Positions 22,883-35,806 are shown, numbered from the stretch's first letter. The stretch: 64,000 bases of DNA from Stenogyne calaminthoides (GCA_037126765.1 JBBCBC010000033.1:9190085-9254084); one strand, 5' to 3'. Program-made: numbers and translations. Notes: generated from the sequence alone by a model not told the origin.

Positions 22883-24517
22883 TCAGTTCAAAGGTACCCA
22901 TTTGGTGTAGGGTCCTACCAGGTTAGTTGTACCCTTTGGAATCCAAATCTGCCTAACAACTCTAATTACTTTAGAGTGACTGATTTGTCTCCCATAAACA
23001 TCTACATACACATTCACCACCCTAGGTGCCTTGACAGTATCCTGTGTATGAGTGTCAGCCTTAGCATGAACATGAGCCTTAGAGTTTTTCTTGGGTACAG
23101 GCCTTTTGTTGAAGTGCTTTGGCTTTTGTGCAGCTGGTCTTTGTCTCTGCTGACTTGGGTTCAGGAAACCTTTACCCTTAGGCAAGTAGGGTTTGGGTTG
23201 CCTGTACTGAAATTGGGGTCTTTCAGTAATCTGAGGACTTGGTCTTTTCAGTTGAGAATGTCTCTGCTGAGTGTTTCTCTTCTGAAAATTCCTCTGCTGG
23301 TTCAGTGCAGATCTCTTCAGGTTGGTATTCTTAGCCTGAGGCTTTGAAGTACTGGCCTGAAGATTTCCTACTAAGTAGACAGGTTTTCTAGCCTTTTCCT
23401 GAGGTCTGGGCTTTCTTCCCTGAACATTCAGTTTTTCTGAAACCATAGGTCCTTTACTCTTGTCTAAAACTTTGGGCAGTTCTTCAGTCAGAAGATTAGG
23501 TGCCACTTGTTTAACAAATACAGTCTTAGTGCTACTAGAAGCAGCATTCAGATGACCTTGTGAGGTTCCCCCTGGAATGTATCCCAATCCAGCTTTTATA
23601 GTTGCAGGTCTTTGATAACTCTGAATTTCATCTATTACTTTAGATGCAGAATTCAATAGAGTTAACTTTCTCTGCGCACTATCCTCACATTTCTTTAGAG
23701 TTTCATGCTTCTCAAAGAGGTCATTGAACTCAGTTCTGATAAGTTGAATCTCCTCGGTGGATTTCTCTAATTTTCCATTTAGGGTCTCTATCATCTTCTC
23801 TTTTTCTGAGAGTTGTACTTTCAGAACATCTAGTTCATCAGTAGTTCCCATCAATTGAGAAGTGATCTCAACATTTTTAGAGTCTTTCCACTTTAGATTC
23901 TCAACAGTCAGTTCCTTGTTCTGCTCTTGAGTTTCATTGAGCAGTTCTTGTAACACAGCATAGTCCTTCATAAGATTCTCAAATGAATCCATCAGGTCAA
24001 AGTTACTGTTTACAGTAGAACTTGAGAACTCATGTGCTTGTGTATTAGCAACAACAGAGATAGAATAATTTACCTCCCCTACAGCCATGAGACAGATATC
24101 ATCACTGTCACTTTCTGAGAACATCTCATCTGAGGAACTGGTACTTTCTTTAGAATCTTTTTCTTCCTCAGCAATCTCAGCAAGTGTATCCCATATTTCT
24201 TTTGCATTCTCACATAGAGAGATCATCCCCATAACATCATCATCAATAGTGCTATATAAAGTATCTTTAGCAATATAGTCAAGATTGACTAACTTTCTCT
24301 CATCAGGAGTAAGTTGATCATCAGACTTTGGAAATTCAGTTCTGGGATCATTTCTCTCAGTTTCAGTAATTCTGGGATTCACAACAGTGAATTTGAATGG
24401 TCTTTCAGAAACCACTCTCCACATTCTTTCATGCTTTGAATACAGATGAGCCTGCATTCTTAATCTCCATAAATCATAGCTCTCGACTGAGAACATAGGA
24501 AGTTTCTTAAAAGGCAT
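22883..24517 (-). CDS. Gag of element B (internally shortened)
   Basis: A single open frame of 544 codons on the minus strand. It opens MPFKKLPMFSVESYDLW, then RMQAHLYSKHERMWRVV as in Copia gag. A run from AEIAEEE to SKESTSSSDEMF joins the N-terminal capsid part straight to the linker, whereas C has a longer capsid part and a CCHC zinc knuckle here, so about 250 codons including the knuckle are missing. Next comes a predicted coiled coil (codons about 185-300, heptads such as LQELLNETQEQNKELT), then a Lys/Gln/Pro-rich basic region and a conserved end (WIPKGTTNLVGPYTKW). Without the knuckle, RNA packaging would be impaired. The frame is open, so the protein could still be made. Confidence 0.83.
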   Translation of the reverse strand: MPFKKLPMFSVESYDLWRLRMQAHLYSKHERMWRVVSERPFKFTVVNPRITETERNDPRTEFPKSDDQLTPDERKLVNLDYIAKDTLYSTIDDDVMGMISLCENAKEIWDTLAEIAEEEKDSKESTSSSDEMFSESDSDDICLMAVGEVNYSISVVANTQAHEFSSSTVNSNFDLMDSFENLMKDYAVLQELLNETQEQNKELTVENLKWKDSKNVEITSQLMGTTDELDVLKVQLSEKEKMIETLNGKLEKSTEEIQLIRTEFNDLFEKHETLKKCEDSAQRKLTLLNSASKVIDEIQSYQRPATIKAGLGYIPGGTSQGHLNAASSSTKTVFVKQVAPNLLTEELPKVLDKSKGPMVSEKLNVQGRKPRPQEKARKPVYLVGNLQASTSKPQAKNTNLKRSALNQQRNFQKRNTQQRHSQLKRPSPQITERPQFQYRQPKPYLPKGKGFLNPSQQRQRPAAQKPKHFNKRPVPKKNSKAHVHAKADTHTQDTVKAPRVVNVYVDVYGRQISHSKVIRVVRQIWIPKGTTNLVGPYTKWVPLN

Positions 24518-24627
24518 GATGTCTGAGACTTGTAAGATTTCAGCAAATAGATCTGTTCAGTAGACCACCAGAGTCTTTCAGCAAATTAGACTATGGTCAA
24601 CAAAGCTAGTGGTCAAGTTGAACCACT

Positions 24628-24639
24628 GCTCTGATACCA
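24628..24639 (-). other. Primer-binding site of element B
   Basis: Minus strand TGGTATCAGAGC directly inside the 5' LTR, complementary to initiator-Met tRNA. Confidence 0.9.
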
Positions 24640-24641
24640 CT

Positions 24642-26585
24642 TGTTGGTCCAGGTGCTAACGAGTCTTACACGTGTATGGGGGGGGAATACACGTGTTCAG
24701 TGATTTTTAAAACTTTTCTTTTCGAGGTCGGATGGGTCGGGTTGTCACGATGATTTGGTACGAGAAGCACAGATTGCCCTAAGTCAAAGTCTACCTGAGA
24801 CAATGATCCTGAGCTGCTTTCAGAAGCCTCAGATTATCCCAAGCCCGAGCTCGAGTTTTTCATTTGCTTGGATCGGATAACTATCTTCTTGAACCCTCGA
24901 TTAGAGAGTTAGCTCGTTTGGTAACTATACATTTCTAGCTACTCAAGTGTGCGGAATGGTTGGCCCTAAGTTTATACTCGTTTTTAGCTTTGCTGAAAAC
25001 CTTCCTTTTAATGAAACAGTGATTAAGGCTGTGATCAGTTGATGCAAGTTCAGTGGATTGATTCCAACTGAATATCAGTAAAATATGCTTTCAGTTAAAG
25101 ATATGCAATAGATAACAATGCAGTACAGAAAGCAAACAACACAGCAATTAAAGTGGTTCAGAGACTCAAGCTCCTACATCCACTCTCTCTGCCCTTCAGA
25201 GAAATTTCTTAACCACTTCCTAAGGTTTTCTGACTACCTCAATGTAGTTTACTAACCTTTCTACTTTGAGCTTCGACTACCTCCTTTGTAGTTTACTTAC
25301 TCAAACACACACAAGCTTTCTGACTATCCAAGATAATTTACTCACTTCTTCTCTAGAGTTTTCTGACTACCTCAATGTAGTTTACTAACTCTTCACAACT
25401 CCAACTCACCAACAATCACACTCAAACTACCTTTACAAAGGGTTTGGGGTTTCTGGTTGGTTTCCAACTAGGATAAGATATCCTTTAGAATAAGTACAAT
25501 GCAAAGGCTAGGATATCTCTACTAAACTTTGGATATATCTTATCAAACTAGGCTTAGTGAATGAGCTCTCTTCAATGTAAAGCACTTGGGAAATTCTTGG
25601 GTTTTCGAGTGCTTCAATTTGCAATAATAAGATTGAGCTCTTGAGTTGCTTACAAATTTCCCGTAACCTTCAATGTAGAGGGTCACTAGTATTTATAGGC
25701 AATCACCAAGGTCACTCTTGAAAAACTATCCGTTGGAGGAGATAGCTTCATGAGTTTCCTCTTATGGTGTTTTGATGAACGACTATTTTTAGGGTTTGAA
25801 TACTCCCTTGCATGTTTTAGGCAATATGCTTTCATGTAGTCACTCATCACTTTTTGCGATGCGGAACATTGTACTCTTGACATGCTTGATGACTGTCGCT
25901 TTCGATGTCGACAAAAAAATCTGATGTTGTCTTCCTCGATTGGTTCTTGTCTTGATAAAATATAGACAAACATAACGGCTCTTTTTGGTCAATATCTCTA
26001 CGAAGGTGATATAACCTTAACAACACTTAGTTTTAGTTCCTTTTTATGCGCATGTGAATGTCTTGGGCAATATCTATTTTTACGAGTATTCGCGTTTTTT
26101 CTCGATTTTGTAGCCTTTAGATAGATATTATTGGTGCCTCGGGACATTGGGTTATCTTGAGCATTGATGAGATTCTCGAGTCTTGATAACTAATGTGCCT
26201 TGATATCTTCCGTGTCTTGATATCTTACGAGTCTTGAGTCTTACGAGTCTTGATGTCTTCGAGTCTTGAGATATATCTTGGCCCGATATCTTGAGTCTTG
26301 ATTTCTCGATTTCATCTTGAGTCTTGATTTCTCGATTTCGAGTCTTGATTTCGAGACTTGATTTTTCGATTTCATCATCGAGACTTGAAACTTCGGTTTC
26401 ATCATTGAGTCTTTAATCTTCAGAATCTAACTTGATCTATATCTGCTGACTATACATGGTGCAGATAACATCCTGAACACTCTAAACTGAATCCTGACTC
26501 AACTATCAAGATTATCCTGAACATGTCATACTCAGGGGTTTTGGGATCTAATCAAATTCTTATTTATTAAATTCATCTCCCAACA
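24642..26585 (-). repeat. 5' LTR of element B
   Basis: Begins TGTTGGTCCAGGTGC on the plus strand and ends CATCTCCCAACA. It is followed by AGTCT, the expected right half of the TSD. Confidence 0.9.
25688..25700 (-). promoter_or_regulatory. TATA box of the element B 5' LTR
   Basis: The minus strand reads GCCTATAAATACTAG. The same word occurs at matching places in the other three LTRs of the family (near 17260, 30225 and 42912). It lies about 890 bp into the LTR, leaving a transcribed LTR part of roughly 1 kb. Position and conservation support it; no transcript data are available. Confidence 0.65.
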
Positions 26586-27515
26586 AGTCTGCACATGCAG
26601 AAGACTGAGAAGAAGAAGGCATCTCAAAATGAGCAATGGAAGGAGAGTAAACCTGACTAGTATAGCCACCAGAGGCATGAGCTAAGTTCACTTGAGAGCC
26701 ATGACCAGAATCAGTAGATGGTACATGCTCAAGGCCAGGAAAATTCTTATCAAACCGCTTGAAACACTTAGCCACAATATGGTTACTCTTTCCACAAAGC
26801 TGACAGTAGATCCCCTGTTTACCATAGGACTTGCCTTTCCCTTTGAAATTTCCAGAACCACCACGGTTATTGGACTTGTTAACAACATTAGCACTAGGAT
26901 TTGACATAGTGTGAGTTGTTTGAGATGCAGAGGCCTGCAACAAACGCATCTCAAACGTGTGTAAAACAGACTGAACCTCAGAGAGAGAAATCAGATCACC
27001 ACGAGTGGTCAAATTGACAACTACAGCGTCAAATTCAGGACCAAGACCACCTAAGAGATACAACACAAGATCATCATCACTAATGGCATAGCCTGCGGCC
27101 AGCAAAGAACGTACTCATCAATAGACAACGGGCCTTTCTTAAACGTCTGCAATTGGAGCTTAAGATTCATCACACGAGCTTTGGATTGAGATCGAAAAAG
27201 ATCATCAAACACGCGCCAAACTTTAAAAGCATGAACACAACGGTTCACATGCCCAAGCATACCTTCAGAGATCGAGCTGAGTAACCAACTCAGAATAAAC
27301 TGGTGTTTGCGGTGCCAAAGTACCGTCACCAAAGGATCACCAGAGGATCCGGCAGATGTAGAAGCATCCAAGGATGGAACAGAGTCCAGATCACAGAACA
27401 GAAACTCCTCAAAACCATGCGCCTTCACAGTCGCCAACACTTGATTGCGCCAAAACAAGAAGTTGTTCCTATCCAATCGGATGTGAAACGTAATGAATTT
27501 CGGAAGAATTTCCAT
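26586..27515 (-). pseudogene. Gag of Copia element A
   Basis: On the minus strand an ATG at 27515 opens MEILPKFITFHIRLDRNNFL, the usual Copia gag start with the RNNFLFW block. The UBN2-type capsid region follows (LLGGLGPEFDAVV), then a Ser/Gly-rich linker and a CCHC knuckle CQLCGKSNHIVAKC. The frame slips near 27100-27060, where a few residues also seem to be missing. The reading frame is cut at ...SSACAD by insertion of element B, so the join to the protease is lost. Confidence 0.86.
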
Positions 27516-27619
27516 GGAAGATCTCAAGAAGAAGCAGATCGAAGAAGAAACGGAAAAAAAAATCGCTCAGAACGAAGAAGAGAATCGAAAAAAAAAGTTA
27601 CTGACTCAAAATGATACCA

Positions 27620-27869
27620 TGTTATGAAATGGCAAAACCAAGACGGAATTAAAATCCGTATATTGAAACTTAAAATTGGATCTGAGCACGAGGCTGCTAT
27701 TTGTAGAGTTTTACAAGGAAGGAGACTTAATGCCAGGTGTCGCAATGTGATTGGCACAAGCCCTAACAGCCTAGCAACCTTCATTAACTTATACTGAAGC
27801 TACACATTATAAAAGAGATACTCTAAAGCTAATGAAGAAATACTGTATAGCAAGTGAAGTAATACTTCA
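27620..27869 (-). repeat. 5' LTR of element A
   Basis: 250 bp, TGTTATGAAATGGC to AATACTTCA on the plus strand, matching 12833-13087. Confidence 0.86.
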
Positions 27870-28224
27870 ATAACTATCTTTTAATATATAGTATAAATTG
27901 ATAAATAAAAATAAAAATAAAGATTAAGCTAATTCTGAAAATGACAAGTGAGTGATATTTTAAGTGATGTATGATACTTGGACGGCGATCATATTGTTGA
28001 TTGACGATCTCATGTATCTTTCTACCATGCGCATCTAAAGATAATTGCATCATCCTTTCGTCACTACTTGATTAACTACTTTTCTTTCTCTAGCCATTGC
28101 TTGAATACCATTTACACTAATAGATATCTATGACATTTTTTTATGTCACATAATATTAGCCACTAATTTGACAATCAGATTTCATAATACTTTTTCATGT
28201 CAAATAATATTAGTATAGGCAAAT

Positions 28225-28555
28225 TCTCATATGCACAATTATTTGGTGCAATTTAATTTTAGGAGTTCTTTTTTTTATTTTTTTCAGTTTTAGTTTTTTT
28301 TTTTTCAATTTCAATTTTCTTTTAACTTTAATTTCAATTTTAGTTTTTTTTTTCTCGACTCAGACGCAAACTCGGCCCGAGTGGTTCACGGTTCACTTGG
28401 CCCAAGTGGTTCGTGGTTCACCCGGCTTGAATGATTCATATATGATTTATGGTTTATTGTTTAGAGGTTAATGTTTAGAGTGCATAATTCATCCAAATTA
28501 AAATTGAATCCAATTGCACCAATTTGAATTGATGTATGTGGTGCACACGAGAGTG
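28225..28555. mobile_element. MITE with TGGTGCAATT-type ends
   Basis: The left end contains CTCATATGCACAATTATTTG and GGTGCAATTTAATTTTA. The right end reverse-complements to a similar string (CTCGTGTGCACCACATACAT, then TTGGTGCAATTGG). Its centre has CGAGTGGTTCACGGTTCACT, related to the centre of the MITE at 48461-48710. Confidence 0.5.
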
Positions 28556-29144
28556 ATTCATTAGTAAATATATGTGTGAAATTATACATATATACATACC
28601 TTTAACTTGTCCAAACATACATAATAATTTAAGGTTTTCATTCATTTGCACTTACATGAACATCATAATAATAAAATATTGGTATTCACTTGTAAATAAG
28701 ATTTAATGAAGTTTATCCAACTTGTAACTACCAATGAAAATTAAAGCATCTTGACTTAGACATTTAAGAAGTAATGCTATTAAAAGCGGAGTTCCAAGTA
28801 ACTATCAAGTCCAATCCAAAAAATTAAATACCAAAATTTTCAGTTAAATGATAAATTCTATCTAAACCATGTGTGTTACTTTTCAAAAATCATTCTGCTA
28901 TATCGTCCTTATTTTGCTTCTCATTGATACTTGAAATTTAAAAGAAAAAACTAAACTAAATGAAATATTAACAAAAGAAACTTACTAGATGCTCTAGCCA
29001 AGCAATACTACTTCCTATAGTTAGCTAAACATTGTTCTGGAGAAAGAAACAAACACATATTGTGAATTAAAGATTTATATTCAGCAATCACGAGTTTATA
29101 ATTATATGTCTAAAGTTCAACACTCCAAAAGATATAAAAGGTTT
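28556..29144. other. Intergenic stretch left of element C
   Basis: AT-rich, with no recognisable gene or repeat. It ends in GGTTT, the left TSD of element C. Confidence 0.5.
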
Positions 29145-31183
29145 TGTTGGTCCCGGTGCAAACGAATCTTACACGTGCAGTGTTTTTAAAACTTTTTTTT
29201 ACTGAGATCAGATTGGGTCAGATAATCCTGAAGATTAGGTTCTGAGAAGCACATATCGCTCTGAGTCAAAGTCTACTGAGACAGTGATCCTGAGCTGCTT
29301 TCAGATACCTCAGATAATCCCAACTGAGTCCTGAGTGTCAGAGATCCTGAGTTGCTTGGATCAGATAACTAACTTACTGAACCCTCAGAAGAGTAAGTTC
29401 AGTTTGGTAACTATCTGTTCTAGCTACTCAGTCGTGCGGAATGGTTGGCCCTTAGTTTATACTCGTTTTAAGCTTTGCTGAAAACCTTCCCTTAATGGAA
29501 TAGTGATTAGGCTGTGATTCAGTTATGCAACTTCAGTGGATTGATTCCAACTGAAATGTCAGTGAAAAGTATGCTTTCAAAATCAAGTCAATGCAACAGT
29601 TAAGCACATATAAGGAAAGCAATAAACAACACAACAATTATAGTGGTTCAGAGACTCAAGCTCCTACATCCACTCTCTCTGATCCTCAGAGAAATTCACT
29701 AATCACTTCTGAGCTTTCTGACTACCTCGCGTAGTTTACTTACTCAACTCGGCCCTGAGTTTTCTGACTACTCCACGTAGTTTACTTACTCAACCCGACC
29801 TTGAGTTTTCTGACTACCTCCGTAGTTTACTTAATCGAACACAAACAAGCTTTCAGACTACCCCTGTAGCTTACTAACTTCTCCTCTAGAGTTTTCTGAC
29901 TACTCCGCGTAGTTTACTAACTCTTTACAACACTTCTCACCAACAAACACACTCCAACTACCTTCTCAAGGGTTTGGGGTTTCTCGGTTGGTTTCCAACT
30001 AGGATGAGGTATCCTTTACAATGAAGCACAATGCAAAGGGTTAGGATATCTTGACTAAGCTTTGGATAAATCTTATCAAGCTAGGCTTAGTTTAGTGAGC
30101 TCTCTTCAATATAGAAGCACTTGGGAAATTCTAAGTTTTTCGAGTGCTTTAACTTTTGCAAGAATAAGTTTGAGCTCTTGAGTTGCGTATAAATTTCCCG
30201 TAACCTTACAATGTAGAGGGTCACCAGTATTTATAGGCATACACCAAGGTCACTTTTGAAAACTATCCGTTGGAGAGATAGCTTCGTGAGTTTCCTCTTA
30301 TGGTGTGTGAGAAACGGCTATATTTAGGGTTTGAAACTCCTTAACACGTTTTAGGCAATAGCCTTTCATGTAGCCGGTCTTCACTTTTTGCAGTCTGGAA
30401 CTTTTGTACATCTGACATCTTTTCCAAATGACACATCCTTTGTCGATGTCGGTATATGGTGCGATGTCGTCTTCCTCTTTTTGACTTTTGTCTCCAGTTA
30501 AAGGTAGACACCTTCAACGGCTCTTTTGGTTACAAACTCTGAGTTTGATATAACCTTAACAACACTTCTAACTTAGTTCCTTTTGTCTGCATTTGAATGT
30601 CTTGGTAAACATCTATTTTCTAAGGATTCGCGATCTTCTCAGTATTGCATCCTTCAAATAGATATATTCAGTGCCTCGGAACATTCAGGTTCATACTGAG
30701 CATTCAGTACCTTACCGAGTCTTCAGTAATTAATGTGCCTTCAGTATTCTTGATCTTCAATCTTGATCTTGATCTTGCGTCTTGAGTCTTTCGAGTCTTG
30801 AGGTCTTCTCGAGTCTTTTGAGTCTTCTTCGAGTCTCTTGGACCGATACTTTGAATCTTCGTCTTTGAGTCTTGATTCAAATATCCTCTTGAGTCTTGAT
30901 ATCTCAATTTCACACCGAGTCTTCAGATACTCGATTTCTATCGAGTCTTGAAACTTGATTTCATCTTGAAACTTCAGTTTCTTCAGAAACATACTGAGTT
31001 CTTCAGAGTCTTCTGAACATATCCTGATCTATATCTGCTGACTATACATTTTGCAGATAACATTCTGAATACTCCAAAACTGAATCCTGACTCAACTATC
31101 AAGATCATTCTGAACATGTCATACTCAGGGGTTTTTGGGATCTAATCAAAATCATATATCTTTATTAAATTCATCTCCCAACA
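29145..31183 (-). repeat. 3' LTR of element C
   Basis: Begins TGTTGGTCCCGGTGC and ends CATCTCCCAACA. Its CAG/CTG sites read normally, unlike the partner LTR. A stretch of about 20 bp near 29178 is missing relative to the partner. Confidence 0.9.
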
Positions 31184-31678
31184 ATTTCCCCATTTTTGAT
31201 GATGTCAAAACCTATCTTGTTACAAACATATAACCTATACTCAGGTTTCAGTTTATCCTATTACAAGATTGGTTGTCTCCCAACACTTTCCTAAATCAAA
31301 GAAACTCCCAACAATTTCAGAGAGTCTCCCAACAATTTAAATCATTCAACAATTTCTTCAGTAATGAATCTTCTTAAATAGTTCATCACAAATACTTAAA
31401 CAATTTCCCCCTTAACAACATACAGTCAGTTCAGAGACATTCATTCAGCATATCAAAATAAAAGACATGTAAATAAGATAATGAGATATTATCTTGTGAG
31501 CATAAATGATAAATCTTCATTGATGATGAGTATACCATTACAGATTACAATGAAATTTATCAACAAACTCAAAAAATACAAAAAATTTAAAGATTACAGA
31601 ATCTTCTGAGTCTTCAGTCTTCAGTCTTCTGATTTGGCTCTTTAGTCTTCTGCTCTTCAGTTTGCTTCATTCTCAACT

Positions 31679-34600
31679 TCATCGGTTGGGCACCTCCAGT
31701 CGAACATTCGAAAAAAATCTCTTCTTCAGCTCATTTCTCTCCTTAATAATATCCGGATTGTTTCCTGTTAAACACAACTGACCAGCATACTGAGCAATTT
31801 CTTGAGTAATGGCCTTCTCATTTACCAAGCCATTACCAAGTCTCGGAGGAGGATAGGAATATGGACCAGGGGCTACTATCTGTACCTCTCTTTCATCTGC
31901 AAGGTTAATCCAGCTCTGTAGATACTTTGGATAGAAGGTTAGGAGATATTCAATGAATGCTTCATTACGATCCGAGCTTTCCCTCTCCATTCCACGAGAA
32001 CATCATAATTGAACCCGGAAGGTTATCTTGACCTCTTCCCACATATCGTTGAGTTTGATAGGCATCCATTTATCAGCGTGGGGCCACTTCGATTGCTTTT
32101 GATGTCCCTTTCCTCTTGCTCGCAAACTTCATGAATTCACTCCTTCGCTTCTGCTCTTCGTCTATCTTCTTTCTGATCACAGACGCTCCTGAGACCGAAG
32201 CAGCAGCTTTCTTAACTTGTTCTATTTGGAGTGTCTTCAGAGCATCTCTCGTGTTGAAGACTTTTTACGAGGTTGAGACTCAGATTCTTCCGTTTCTTCA
32301 TCATCGAATCGAACTTTCTGCGGATTGGCTTAGAAGCCTTTGCATGCTTGCTTTTCGGGTTGAACAACGCCCAAGGCTTTCCTCTTTATAGGCAAATCGG
32401 CCACTTTTTGGCTTGTTCCAACCTTTGCTCTAGCTTTTCGGTTTCTCTCTTGCAACATCAAGCATGGTTTGCTTTTCGAAACTCGAGTGTAGATAAACTT
32501 CTCCACCGGCGAACTTCAACTTCTCAAGTAGCTTCGACTTATCTTAAGGCTTTGGCTAGGTTATACATTTCAGCATCTTTCTGAGCCTTTTTCTCCAAAG
32601 TACGTGCCATGAACTTCCTGAGGTCTTCACCTTCCTTTTCCCCCTTCTTGGCACCATAATTTGGAAGAAGTCTGGAGAGTGTTTTGTCCATGTGATATTG
32701 GTCTTTGCTCACACAAATGAACCTCTCCCGCTATCGATCTTGTTTCGTCTTTCGGCCCCTTAGATGGTTCTTGGCCACGAAAATTCTTGAGGATAAATGG
32801 GCAAACCGCCGGCGAGAGTGCTTCTTTGAACATCTCTGTCATCTTGGTCATGAGCATTGAGTTCATTTCCTCAACAATGAGATTTTATCATCACTTCATT
32901 CCTCTCGCCAATTTCACCTCTAGAAATGCGGTTGACTCGGTTATACTGTTTCATTTCAAAGATCGAGCTCGGCCTTGACTCCTCCACTTTTCATTAGAAC
33001 TTATCTTCCATGGAGGTCATCCGTGAGGTCGAGTGTTTTGGATTAGCACCCTACCAAGAGTGACTAAGACCTTCCATCTTCTGAGCTTGATTGACCAATG
33101 TTTCTTCCATCTGAGCAATCTTGATCATCATTGGCTCAACCTTTTCAAGTTTCTCCATCAAGGGAGTGAGATCAATCTCAGGAACCTTCTGCACCTTCTG
33201 TCTTTGTTTGATCATCTGAGCTTGGCTTCATCCCGAGCCGGTCTCTCAATCGAGCCTCGATCATTTATCGGACAATTGAGAATTAAAGATAGAACTTTCA
33301 ATTAACTTTGGCATAATTGTCAATAGTGCCAAAAGGTACCTGAAGAGTGTTAGCTTCAGTCTGAGGTTGACCAATTTCAGGATGATCAGCAACAGAAGTC
33401 TCATTTTCCATCTGAGACTAATCCTCAGCATCTCCCTGTTGGTCCCCATCTCCATCTTGAGATTTGTCTCCGTTGCTAGGGGCAACAACCCGATGGATTT
33501 TTTTCTCGGCCTAACTTCCTCGAACCGGCTCATCAAAATTGAAGTTTTTCATCACGAGCTTTGTCTTCGAACCACGAGAAGTCGGTCGAAAAGGTTGTTT
33601 CCTCATTCCACCGGTCTTCCCTCTACGAAAGCGACAATATCAAGCATCTCGGGAAGAGTCTGATTGAGGATGAACACAGTTGTCCTTAATCTGAAGAAAA
33701 CATCTTGCAGATTAGGATATGAGTTGAGCTCAGGGTAGCGGTCAAGAATGAACCGTTCCCCCTTGCTCCTCCACTCGCCTTCTTCAGCCTCGCCCTTCTT
33801 CCATCTCGGGCTCTCTGGTTGGTTGAAGCCTGGCGAGGATCAAAGTAGATCCTTTCAGAGCTCATCAAGAATATTATGCTCCCGAGTCTCGGTGACCTCT
33901 AAAGGTTGTGCGATCAGTCCTCGGTTTGCATCGAGTGGGTTACGAGGCTGGTGGCGTATCCTCAGATTGACTCGAGTTGGCTCTTCTGGCATGCGGTAAG
34001 CACTTCTTTGGTAGGAATCTCGAGGCTGAGTTCCTTTAAAAATTTCTGAGAAAGTTTATGCGAACTTAGAGATGTCTCAAGCACCTCGGAGAAGACACAC
34101 GCTCCTCGATCTGTTCTTGTGCCTTTGAGATAACTTTGAGCCAAAACTTGCAATGGCGAACTCGGCGGTTTGGCCCTCGGGTTGAATCTCCTCGAGAATC
34201 CTTTGCCATCTTCATCGGTGAGAACCACCAATCTTTCTGCGCTTTGGGGCAAGGTTCTTACCTTCATTATTTTTGCACCTGCTCCATCTTTGCTTCCAAC
34301 AAAACCTTCCCCTGGTTTGTTGAGTCTCTTTTAAGCCAGCAGACTTTAGGTGATTCTACCTTCTTTTCTCTCTTCCCACGATGGCTGTTTCTTTGCAAAA
34401 GAATGGGCTTAAAGAGAATTTTGGACTTAGGGAATGGGGTCGAATTGGCGAAGATATCCTCCTCCTCTCGCACATCTCCAAAATATAAGCAATTTTGGTG
34501 GCATGGTGGATCTTGCCTTTTATTGAGATCGCCCCGTCAACCTTCTTCAAAACTTTGGTTCGCTTTCACTCACCGTCTCGAATCAAAATTTCAGCCGGTT

Positions 34601-35170
34601 GAAGTCGATGGTGGGTGAGGCCTCTATTGCCGCCATCAATCGAGCTTGAGTCTTGATCTACTCAAAACTCCCCGTAAGACTCATGATGCTCTTGCTCACA
34701 ATATCCATCAAAACTCGATATTGTGGCTTCAAGTGTCTCTTATGCAATGTCGCCTCAAATTTAACAGGATTCTCAGCAATCCTATCTAAGTACTCTCGCT
34801 CTCTACGACATATACATCGCGAAGATCCTCTCTCTATCACAGAGCTCAAAAACATCATTGATTTTTTTGGAACTATATACAAATCCCTCTCAAAATCGAT
34901 GTATTTGACGATTTGCTCTAAATGTGATCTGATAATCTTAGAATGCATCTGATCCTCTTCATCTATCTTCAAGTTATATATGAATTTGATTACCTCTTTC
35001 GCAAACTCCTGGTCTGGTCGGCTTGCGACTAGATGGGTGAGTTTAGCCAGTCGAATCATGTGTAGAGCCTCCTCTTCTGGCTTTTTGTTGGTTGTACTCT
35101 CGAGTGAGACAACGAACTCGTACCATGGCTTGTTTTTTTCGGCTAATCTCTCGAACAAGGTTGGGGCCAT
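31679..35170 (-). pseudogene. Large ORF downstream of pol in element C (function unknown)
   Basis: Homologue of the 18447-21859 ORF in B. On the minus strand it starts MAPTLFERLAEKNKPWYEF at 35170, then ERDLYIVPKKS, KRHLKPQYRVLMDIVSKSI, and so on. The end matches B: LLTFYPKYLQSWINLADE near 31950 and a KERNELKKR block near 31710. Between about 32090 and 34650 it is chopped into short frames, mostly where B has CAG or CTG, so many breaks may be sequence errors. The start codon and opening, broken in B, are intact here. No function is known. Sireviruses often carry an extra ORF in this position, but a membrane-protein role cannot be seen here. Confidence 0.72.
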
Positions 35171-35806
35171 TTTAGAGATTGATTGAAGAAATGAAGCTTT
35201 AGGGTTTGGGAATTTCTGGGCAAAAGGGAATTTATTTGCAGAGGATTTGGGAACGAAGGGTTTGATAAAATTTTTGGCTTGAATGGCTTATTGGGGTATA
35301 TATAGCTTCGAAATTGTGGGGAATCGTGTTGGTTAGGTGAAAAGCAACGGTTGAGATTAATCTCCGATTAATCGGGTATATGAACCGACGATCTCCGAAA
35401 AGTAAGCCGCCAAAACATCCTCATTGGTCATTAATGTAACAGAGCATTAAATGACTGTTGACCTTCTTCAGAATTTAAAATGATCCCGCCCAAAAACATT
35501 CCTCAGGTGTTTTGTATTTATTGTGAATGATTATTGAGTTTTACTTGAGCAATAAATGAGTCGCATGAGTCATTACTTCTTCAGACTAATTTCTCTCTAT
35601 CAGTCTTTGGCGAGTAATCGACCTTGATAAAATGTCGATTAATAATCGAAATCTTGAATGGGTTCAAGATATACTCTCGAAATCTTGACCTTTCAAGAAT
35701 CTGAGTTTCGAGACTCGATTCAGTATTTCCATTTTATCCTGAGCTTCTCAGTAGAATTCTGAGAAAACTTCATGCATTTTGAAAATCTTCAATTTTTCAG
35801 ATTTTA

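Larger units (their letters stand above)
16213..26585 (-). mobile_element. Sirevirus-like Copia element B, nested in A and lacking most of pol
   Basis: LTRs of about 1.93 kb (16213-18142) and 1.94 kb (24642-26585) enclose 6.5 kb. On the minus strand the right LTR is followed by TGGTATCAGAGC, and the left LTR is preceded by AAAAAGGGGGAAAT, a strong polypurine tract. The order is gag (24517-22883), a scrap of RT joined to RNase H (about 22860-22592), then a large downstream ORF (21859-18447). Long LTRs, coiled-coil gag and an extra ORF after pol are Sirevirus traits; clade assignment is inference. The left LTR lacks its first bases and the left TSD, apparently through a small deletion. Confidence 0.87.
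12833..27869 (-). mobile_element. Copia LTR retrotransposon A, split by element B
   Basis: LTRs of 255 bp (12833-13087) and 250 bp (27620-27869) share nearly all bases. Reading on the minus strand, gag lies at 27515-26586 and protease-integrase-RT-RNase H at 16212-13103, the Copia order. A sequence reading ATGGTATCATTTTGAG follows the 5' LTR as primer-binding site. Element B (16213-26585) is inserted between the gag end and the protease motif. Without B, A is about 4.7 kb, normal for a compact Copia element. The TSD is not clear. Confidence 0.88.

Noticed and set aside
32090..34650. Many small plus-strand frames inside element C
   Set aside because: They are shadows of the broken minus-strand ORF, whose homologue in B is open in the same region.
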